Origin: Leucobacter sp042726155
Lineage (GTDB): Bacteria > Actinomycetota > Actinomycetes > Actinomycetales > Microbacteriaceae
NCBI RefSeq assembly: GCF_042726155.1
Contig: NZ_JBHXHV010000002.1
Coordinates: 505,750 to 569,749 of the forward strand
Reading direction: 5' to 3'
DNA length: 64,000 bases
Positions 58,983-64,000 of this stretch are shown piece by piece. How positions within the stretch are numbered: the first letter of the stretch is position 1; each line of letters opens with the position of its first letter. Both the position numbers and the translations under genes were made by a program. Below the pieces are notes generated by a model, which had not been told where the DNA came from, did no database searches, and worked only from the letters and a program-made list of their open reading frames with translations.

Positions 58983-59854
58983 CGCGCCTCCTCCGCTCGT
59001 GCCGGGTCGCCGTGCAGTGTCGCATCGGGAGACCCGGTGAGCTCCGCGATACGCGACTCCCATTCTGTCGGACCAGCGTCTACGGCGCGCACAAAATGGC
59101 CGAGGAACTCGCGATTGCCAGTCGCCCCGATCACCGGCGACGACGCGAGCCCCCGAGCGGCGAACCCGTGGTCGGCCGCCGCGCGCAGCACGATGCGCAT
59201 CGCGTCGGCCCACTGCGCCGGCGACGTTACGACGCCGTCTTTCACGCGCCCGACCTCGAACTGCGGCTTGATCAGCAGCACGACATCGGCGTGCTCGGCG
59301 GCGCAGGCCGCGATCGCCGCGAACACCAGTCTGAGCGAGATGAACGACAGGTCAGCCACGACCAGCGCGGGCTGATCACGCACTCCGGTGTCGGCCGCAA
59401 GGTTCTCGGGGGTGAGGTCGCGCGCGTTGCGCCCCTCCACGAGTCGAACGCGAGGATCGTCGCGCAGCCGTTGCGCGAGCTGATCATGCCCAACGTCGAT
59501 GGCCAGCACGGTCGCGGCACCGCGTTCGAGCAGTACCTGGGTGAAGCCGCCGGTGGACGCGCCGAGGTCGAGGGCGATTCGGCCGTCAGGATCGATGCCG
59601 AACGTGTCGAGCGCCGCGAGCAGTTTGTGGGCGGCGCGGCCGACGTAGTGGTCTTCCCCGCGCACCGAGACGTGATCGCCCGCAGTGACCTTCGCCCCGG
59701 CCTTCGTCGCGACGACGCCGTTGACCAGGGCGTTGCCCTCAGCGATCAGCTCGGTCGCGCGACTGCGCGACCGCACCAGCCCGAGTTCTGGCAGTACGCG
59801 GTCGAGGCGCACGGTGTCGCCCGCCCAGGTTGCACCCCGGGGGTCAGGCGCCAT
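58979..59854 (-). CDS. tlyA: TlyA family rRNA 2'-O-methyltransferase
   Basis: 291 aa. S4 domain (VRLDRVLPELGLVRSRSRAT) followed by an FtsJ-type methyltransferase domain with SAM motif LDLGASTGGFTQVLLERGA and KPQFEVGRVKDGVV. TlyA methylates 16S and 23S rRNA cytidines and its loss gives capreomycin resistance in mycobacteria. The ATG at 59854 overlaps the end of the 49-aa small gene upstream. Confidence 0.92.
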   Translation of the reverse strand: MAPDPRGATWAGDTVRLDRVLPELGLVRSRSRATELIAEGNALVNGVVATKAGAKVTAGDHVSVRGEDHYVGRAAHKLLAALDTFGIDPDGRIALDLGASTGGFTQVLLERGAATVLAIDVGHDQLAQRLRDDPRVRLVEGRNARDLTPENLAADTGVRDQPALVVADLSFISLRLVFAAIAACAAEHADVVLLIKPQFEVGRVKDGVVTSPAQWADAMRIVLRAAADHGFAARGLASSPVIGATGNREFLGHFVRAVDAGPTEWESRIAELTGSPDATLHGDPARAEEAR

Positions 59855-59993
59855 GGTCGCCCCGCTGCAGTTCAGCCAACAGTTCATCGTGCAGCTGTTC
59901 GAAACCGAGCGCCCGCTGCTGCAGCGGCTGGGATTCGATGACTTCAATGCGGCTCATCAGGCCGGTGTCGTCGCTGTGCTCGGTCGAGGTCAT
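59844..59993 (-). CDS. Conserved-position small protein, 49 aa
   Basis: ATG 59993 to TGA 59844 encodes a 49-residue, acidic helical protein (RIEVIESQPLQQRALGFEQL, then HDELLAELQRGDHGA). It lies between the HAD phosphatase and tlyA, overlapping the tlyA start by 11 bases, so translation is likely coupled. The operon position and lack of another frame there make it a likely real gene. Function unknown; the coiled-coil-like helix suggests a protein partner. Confidence 0.65.
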   Translation of the reverse strand: MTSTEHSDDTGLMSRIEVIESQPLQQRALGFEQLHDELLAELQRGDHGA

Positions 59994-60033
59994 GCGTCCA
60001 GCCTAGCGACGACCTCCGACGTGCGGCTGAGGC

Positions 60034-61074
60034 TCAGCGCCAGTGATCCTCGTAGAGAATCTCTGGCACCTTCAGGCCGTAGATTGCGAGCCCGGAGGCC
60101 CAGATCGCAGCGCAGCCCGCGCGCAGCAGATTGATCTGCGAATCGCCCTCGGCAACTACTGAGGCCACGTGCCCGTCCATGCGTACCTTCGCCGTTCCCA
60201 CCTGCATCGTGCCGTCTTTCAGGCGCTCAGTGCTGGGGTACGGCTCGTGCAGTTCGGCGAGCGTAGCAACAATGAATTCGGGGCGCATGTCTTGGGACGC
60301 TGCGACGAGCTGCTTCGGCCGGTCGACGCCCGTGAGCACGTGCAGCGAGGGGATGCCCGCAGCGAGCGCGCCCTTGATGTCGGTGTCGAGTCGATCGCCG
60401 ATCATCAGTGCGTTGCGTGTGCCGAAGCGTTCGAACGCCGCCTCGAAGATCGGTGTCTCGGGCTTGCCCGCGAACACTGGCAGCCGCTGCACCGCCGTGT
60501 GTACGGCAGACACCAGAGTGCCGTTGCCCGGGGCCAAACCGCGGGCGACCGGAATGGTCCAGTCGGTGTTCGTCGCGATCCACGGCAGCGGTTCGCGGCC
60601 CGGCTGCTCCGCGAGCGCGAATGCGGCCTCTGCCAGGTGCACCCAGCCAACCTCCGGCGCAAACCCCTGCACAACGGCCGCGGGATCGTCATCAGCGCTC
60701 CGCGTGACCTCGAATCCGGCCTTGCCCAGCTCGTCGACGAGCCCATCGCCGCCGATGACCAGCACGCGTGAGCCCGCGGGTACGGTGCGCGCGAGCAGCG
60801 ACACAGCCGCCTGCGGCGAGGTGACGATGTCGGCGGCAACGGCGCGCAGACCGAGCTCGCGCAGGTGCGTCGCGACGGTCTCGTCGGTGCGAGACGCGTT
60901 GTTCGTGACGTATGCCACGCGCACCGCCTCTGCTGCACGGTTCAAGTGATCGACCGCCTGCGGGATCGCGTCAGGACCGCGGTAGATCACCCCGTCGAGG
61001 TCCGCGAGCACGAGCTCGCGACCCTCGATCGGGGCTGCGCCGAGCGCGGTCGCACGCTTGCCGAACAGTGCCAT
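60034..61074 (-). CDS. HAD-IIA sugar-phosphatase-like hydrolase (NagD family)
   Basis: 346 aa. Motif I LVLADLDGVIYRG (D-x-D), motif II in VAYVTNNASRTDETVA, and the C-terminal MIGDRLDTDIKGALAAG with Asp pair. The cap region sits between, as in NagD/phosphoglycolate phosphatase. The last 55 residues (after PYPSTERLKDG) are an extra tail. It starts TGATG-coupled to the repeat-rich gene upstream. The substrate is unknown. Confidence 0.87.
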   Translation of the reverse strand: MALFGKRATALGAAPIEGRELVLADLDGVIYRGPDAIPQAVDHLNRAAEAVRVAYVTNNASRTDETVATHLRELGLRAVAADIVTSPQAAVSLLARTVPAGSRVLVIGGDGLVDELGKAGFEVTRSADDDPAAVVQGFAPEVGWVHLAEAAFALAEQPGREPLPWIATNTDWTIPVARGLAPGNGTLVSAVHTAVQRLPVFAGKPETPIFEAAFERFGTRNALMIGDRLDTDIKGALAAGIPSLHVLTGVDRPKQLVAASQDMRPEFIVATLAELHEPYPSTERLKDGTMQVGTAKVRMDGHVASVVAEGDSQINLLRAGCAAIWASGLAIYGLKVPEILYEDHWR

Positions 61075-63554
61075 CAGTCCTGCTTGTCCGTGGTGGGCTC
61101 GGTGTCGGCGTCAGCATCTTCAGCGCTCGCGTCTTCAGCGTTCGCGTCAGTAGCCTCGGCCGGAACGGCGGCACCGGTGATGCCGGCGGCCGCGAGCAAC
61201 TCGTCGACCTCGTCTTCGATGGACATTTCTTCATCGCCGCGCTCAGCAGCATCGAAGTCATCGGTTTCGACGTCGTCGGTCGCGACATCATCTGTGGCGA
61301 CGTCTTCGGTTTCGACGTCTTCGGTCTCGACCTCGTCAGCCTCTGCTGCCACCGGCGCCTCGGCCACGTGCTCGTCGCCGAAGTCGTCGGCCGGATCCAC
61401 CATCGCTTCTTCGTCTTCTTCAGTGGACACCTCGGGCTCAGCCGCGGGCTCCTCCTCGTAGATCTCGAACACCTCGAGCTCGTCGAGCGAGCCGTGGTGC
61501 GCCTGCAGGGCGCGCGCCGCGTGCTCTGCGTGCTCGAGCCACTGCGCGGCGTCGGCGGGGCGCTCGAGATCTTCGAGCACTGCGGAGTACGCAGCGAACA
61601 AATCGGGGCTCCACGAGAACGCCTTCGCCGGGTTCAACTCGGGGATCTCGAGCTCAAACAGGGCCTGCTGGGTCTGACCGAGGTCCAGGCGGGCGCCCGA
61701 CATCGCGATCGCAAGGTGCACGCGCTGCTCGGTGTCGAGCTTGCTGGCGTCCACATCGAGTCCGGTCTCGATCGCCTTCTCAGGGCGTCCGAGCCCGCGC
61801 TCGCAATCAACCATGAGCGAGACGTGACCGTCTTGACCGCTCAGGCGACGGTGCGTGCGAAACTCGCGAAGCGCGAGGGCAAAATCGCCCGTGCGGTATG
61901 CGGTGATCGCGAGCGTCTCGCGGGCGACGGGAATGCGGCCCGCACGTCGGCTCGCCGACAGCGCGTGCTGATGCGCAAGCTCGGGCTCATCGTCAATCAG
62001 GAACGCGACCATCGCGAGATGACGCGCAACGCGCTCTTGCACGTCTGCCTGCAGCGTCTTCAGTTCGTTGCGCGCTGCCGGGTGCAGGTCTCTCGGCTCG
62101 ACCTCGTCCGGGAGCACCGGGTCACGATGATCCGAGCGGACCGGACGAAGCTCGTGCTGCAGGCGCTCGGCTTCGGTGAACACGCGCTCGCGGCCACCGC
62201 GGTCGCTGCGTCCGGCGCCACGCGTGCCACCGCGGCCGTAGCCGGGTGCGTCGTCGCGCTGCGGGCGACCGTTGCGGTCCCCGAAGTCGCGGCGCGGGGC
62301 GCGGTCGTTGCGGTCCCCAAAGTCACGACGCGGCGCGCGGTCATTGCGGTCCCCGAAGTCACGACGGGGTGCGCGATCATTGCGGTCGTTGCGGTCCCCG
62401 AAGTCGCGGCGCGGAGCGCGGTCATTGCGGTCGCCAAAATCACGACGGGGTGCGCGATCGTTGCGATCACCGAAGTCACGACGGGGTGCGCGATCGTTGC
62501 GGTCACCGCGGTCACCGCGGTCGTCGCGCTGCGGGCGACGGTCGTTGCCGCCGAAGTCGCGACGCGGTGCACGATCGTCGCGGTTACCGAAGTCGCGACG
62601 CGGCGCACGCTCGCCACCTCCATCGCGCTGCGGGCGACGATCATCACGATCACCAAAATCACGACGGGGTGCACGATCGTTGCGTTCGCCAAAGTCGCGA
62701 CGCGGAGCACGATCGTTACGATCGCCGAAGTCACGACGGGGAGCGCGATCATTACGGTCGCCGCGATCATCACGCTGTGGACGACGATCATTGCCGCCGA
62801 AATCACGACGGGGCGCACGATCGCTACCGTCTTCACGCTGGGGACGACGATCGTCACGATCGCCAAAATCACGACGGGGACCGCGATCGTCACGGTTACC
62901 GAAATCACGACGCGGCGCACGATCGTTGCGGTCGCCCCGATCGCCCCGGTCATCACGCTGCGGACGACGGTCGTTGCCGCCGAAATCACGACGCGGAGCC
63001 CGATCGTCCCGTGCACCGAAGTCGCGGCGCGGAGCACGATCACTGCCACCGTCGCGCTGAGGACGGCGATCATCACGATCACCAAAGTCACGACGCGGAG
63101 CACGATCGTCCCGCTGCGGGCGACGATCATCGCGGTCGCCGAAATCACGGCGGGGCGCACGATCATCGCGCTGCGGGCGAGCACCATCACGGTTGCCAAA
63201 CTGTGGACGCTGCGAACCGCGGTCGTCGCGGTTACCGTACTGCGGACGCTGCGAACCACGATCGTCGCGGTTTCCGTATTCGCGACGCGGGGCGTCACGG
63301 TCCCGCTGCGGGCGACGATCATCGCGGTCGCCGAAATCACGGCGGGGGGCACGATCATCGCGCTGCGGGCGGCCGCCGTCGCGGTTGCCATACTGTGGAC
63401 GCTGCGAACCGCGGTCGTCGCGGTTACCGTATTGCGGACGCCGACGATCGCCGTCGCGCTGCGGGCGGCCTGAGCCGCCGTTCCGCGCGTCGTCGCCGCG
63501 CTGGTTCCGGGGGCCGCGATCCGAGGAGTCGTACCGATCGGGTCGTTCATTCAT
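61074..63554 (-). CDS. TPR-like protein with long Arg/Asp-rich repeat N-terminus
   Basis: 826 aa. Residues 1-440 are an unstructured array of RAPRRDFGDRDDRRPQRD-type units mixed with GNRDDRGSQRPQY units, very highly charged but nearly neutral. Residues 450-680 form helical repeats (ERVARHLAMVAFLIDDEPEL, ARETLAITAYRTGDFALALR, GLGRPEKAIETGLDV), TPR-like. The tail (700-826) is very acidic. Homologues in Microbacteriaceae are sometimes named primosomal protein without evidence. An RNA-binding or phase-separating role is conceivable. ATG 63554 has GGAGG seven bases upstream. Confidence 0.75.
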   Translation of the reverse strand: MNERPDRYDSSDRGPRNQRGDDARNGGSGRPQRDGDRRRPQYGNRDDRGSQRPQYGNRDGGRPQRDDRAPRRDFGDRDDRRPQRDRDAPRREYGNRDDRGSQRPQYGNRDDRGSQRPQFGNRDGARPQRDDRAPRRDFGDRDDRRPQRDDRAPRRDFGDRDDRRPQRDGGSDRAPRRDFGARDDRAPRRDFGGNDRRPQRDDRGDRGDRNDRAPRRDFGNRDDRGPRRDFGDRDDRRPQREDGSDRAPRRDFGGNDRRPQRDDRGDRNDRAPRRDFGDRNDRAPRRDFGERNDRAPRRDFGDRDDRRPQRDGGGERAPRRDFGNRDDRAPRRDFGGNDRRPQRDDRGDRGDRNDRAPRRDFGDRNDRAPRRDFGDRNDRAPRRDFGDRNDRNDRAPRRDFGDRNDRAPRRDFGDRNDRAPRRDFGDRNGRPQRDDAPGYGRGGTRGAGRSDRGGRERVFTEAERLQHELRPVRSDHRDPVLPDEVEPRDLHPAARNELKTLQADVQERVARHLAMVAFLIDDEPELAHQHALSASRRAGRIPVARETLAITAYRTGDFALALREFRTHRRLSGQDGHVSLMVDCERGLGRPEKAIETGLDVDASKLDTEQRVHLAIAMSGARLDLGQTQQALFELEIPELNPAKAFSWSPDLFAAYSAVLEDLERPADAAQWLEHAEHAARALQAHHGSLDELEVFEIYEEEPAAEPEVSTEEDEEAMVDPADDFGDEHVAEAPVAAEADEVETEDVETEDVATDDVATDDVETDDFDAAERGDEEMSIEDEVDELLAAAGITGAAVPAEATDANAEDASAEDADADTEPTTDKQD
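62250..63470 (-). repeat. Coding tandem repeats (Arg/Asp-rich units)
   Basis: About 1.2 kb of irregular in-frame units, 24-60 bases long, with consensus CGCGACTTCGGCGACCGCAA-like sequence, including blocks that recur almost exactly (for example around 63130-63240 and 63310-63440). Not CRISPR: the units are contiguous, in frame and without unique spacers. Confidence 0.8.
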
Positions 63555-63600
63555 GGGGTGCCTCCGAAAATCAGCGCTGTTGAAATGTCTATACAAAGCG

Positions 63601-63650
63601 AAAGGGCCGCACAGTGTGAGCCAGCATTGGCTCCCACTGTACGACCCTTT
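63601..63650 (-). terminator. rRNA operon terminator hairpin
   Basis: AAAGGG-CG-ACAGTG-GAGCCA and TGGCTC-CACTGT-CG-CCCTTT pair around GCAT with four mismatched positions in a stem of about 23 bp. It lies just beyond the 5S 3' end on the minus strand and upstream of the repeat-protein gene. Confidence 0.8.
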
Positions 63651-63661
63651 CTGTAAAAGGT

Positions 63662-63780
63662 GTCCGGCGGTGTCCTACTCTCCCACAAGGTCCCCCTTGC
63701 AGTACCATCGGCGCAATCAGTCTTAGCTTCCGGGTTCGGAATGTGACCGGGCGTTTCCCTGACGCTATGGCCGCCGTAAC
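63662..63780 (-). rRNA. rrf: 5S ribosomal RNA
   Basis: On the minus strand it starts GTTACGGCGGCCATAGCG and contains GGGAAACGCCCGGTC, ATTCCGAACCCGGAAGCTAA and GAGAGTAGG, all standard 5S segments; the ends pair (GGCGGCCAT/..CCGCCGGAC). About 119 nt; exact ends could differ by one or two bases. Confidence 0.93.
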
Positions 63781-63911
63781 TCTATTCACATATGACCACA
63801 CCACCCCCAACAAGGGGCCGTGTGTGGCCGTACGTCTAGAACCACAAAGTGGACGCGAAACAATCGTTACAAAAAAGACTTATGCAACACCCCACCAGGG
63901 GGTGTAAAGAA

Positions 63912-64000
63912 ATCAAGTCATCGGCTTATTAGTACCAGTCAGCTCCACACTTTACAGTGCTTCCACATCTGGCCTATCAACCCAGTAATCTACTGGGAGC
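63912..64000 (-). rRNA. rrl: 23S ribosomal RNA, 3' end (continues past the window)
   Basis: The minus strand reads ...GCACTGTAAAGTGTGGAGCT, GACTGGTACTAATAAGCCGA then TGACTTGA, the conserved 23S 3' terminus. Only the last 89 or so bases are in the window. The 130-bp spacer to the 5S gene shows a short hairpin region only. Confidence 0.88.

Noticed and set aside
62250..63470. Possible CRISPR array
   Set aside because: The repeats are contiguous, vary in length, keep one reading frame and have no unique spacers; no cas genes are near.
62246..63583. His/Asp/Arg-rich plus-strand frame opposite the repeat protein
   Set aside because: It is a by-product of the in-frame repeats on the minus strand; the minus frame has the ribosome site and the TPR-like domain.

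Overview
This window comes from a high-GC actinobacterium, most likely a member of the Microbacteriaceae (Leucobacter- or Microbacterium-like). The evidence is the conserved housekeeping run parA-scpA-scpB-rluB-tyrA-cmk-der and tlyA-nadK-recN-pyrG-nudix-xerD, mycothiol-type enzymes, frequent GTG starts, and actinobacterial 5S/23S sequences. The genus is an inference.

Layout. 1-15.4 kb is an accessory stretch of small regulator/enzyme pairs: an ABC exporter tail, a mycothiol-dependent isomerase-like protein, two ArsR/SRPBCC pairs, GNAT, PnuC, an NtaA-type monooxygenase, a TetR/EamA divergent pair, ArfB, a sugar acetyltransferase, an epimerase-like oxidoreductase divergent from an ArsR repressor, and a DUF998 protein divergent from a MerR regulator. 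Several regulators have a visible palindrome on or next to a promoter, and some look leaderless. A family of short palindromic elements (GGCGACAGAAACTCCGC) lies at 5.9 and 8.2 kb. A 34-bp direct repeat brackets a roughly 1.1-kb insertion at 10.5-11.6 kb.

15.5-28.0 kb is a genomic island in a tRNA-Pro(GGG) gene. The intact tRNA is at 27964-28037 (minus), and a 23-bp exact copy of its anticodon-to-T-arm segment with decayed flanks lies at 15495-15517. The island carries a four-gene, ATGA-coupled type II CBASS operon on the minus strand: CD-NTase, E2-like, E1-like and JAMM protease. E2 and E1, normally fused as Cap2, are separate genes here. A TIR-SAVED effector is encoded divergently. Also in the island are an unknown 102-aa protein, a tyrosine integrase disrupted by an apparent one-base deletion, an RloC/PrrC-like AAA ATPase with a zinc-hook-like CxxC, a small plasmid-type membrane protein and a decayed MobF-type relaxase. 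It looks like a composite, partly immobilised defence island.

28.0-34.7 kb returns to ordinary chromosome: YbaK-like deacylase, a NUDIX-NYN fusion, YhhN, RraA-like protein, TetR plus a 14-TM drug exporter, DUF4190 and DUF817 proteins. 34.8-42.1 kb (minus) is the conserved der-to-parA operon, almost all genes overlapping by 1-16 bases. 42.1-51.4 kb interrupts the usual xerD-parA junction with LysR/EamA, ZapE, a phosphopantetheinyl transferase, an M1 metallopeptidase and a Pls/PosA-type single-module peptide synthetase. The last three are a plausible poly-amino-acid biosynthesis set (carrier protein, its activating enzyme and a peptidase). 51.6-63.6 kb (minus) is xerD-nudix-pyrG, an AI-2E transporter, recN-nadK-tlyA, a 49-aa small protein, a HAD phosphatase and a long Arg/Asp-repeat protein. 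The window ends in the 3' end of an rRNA operon read leftwards (23S, 5S, terminator hairpin).
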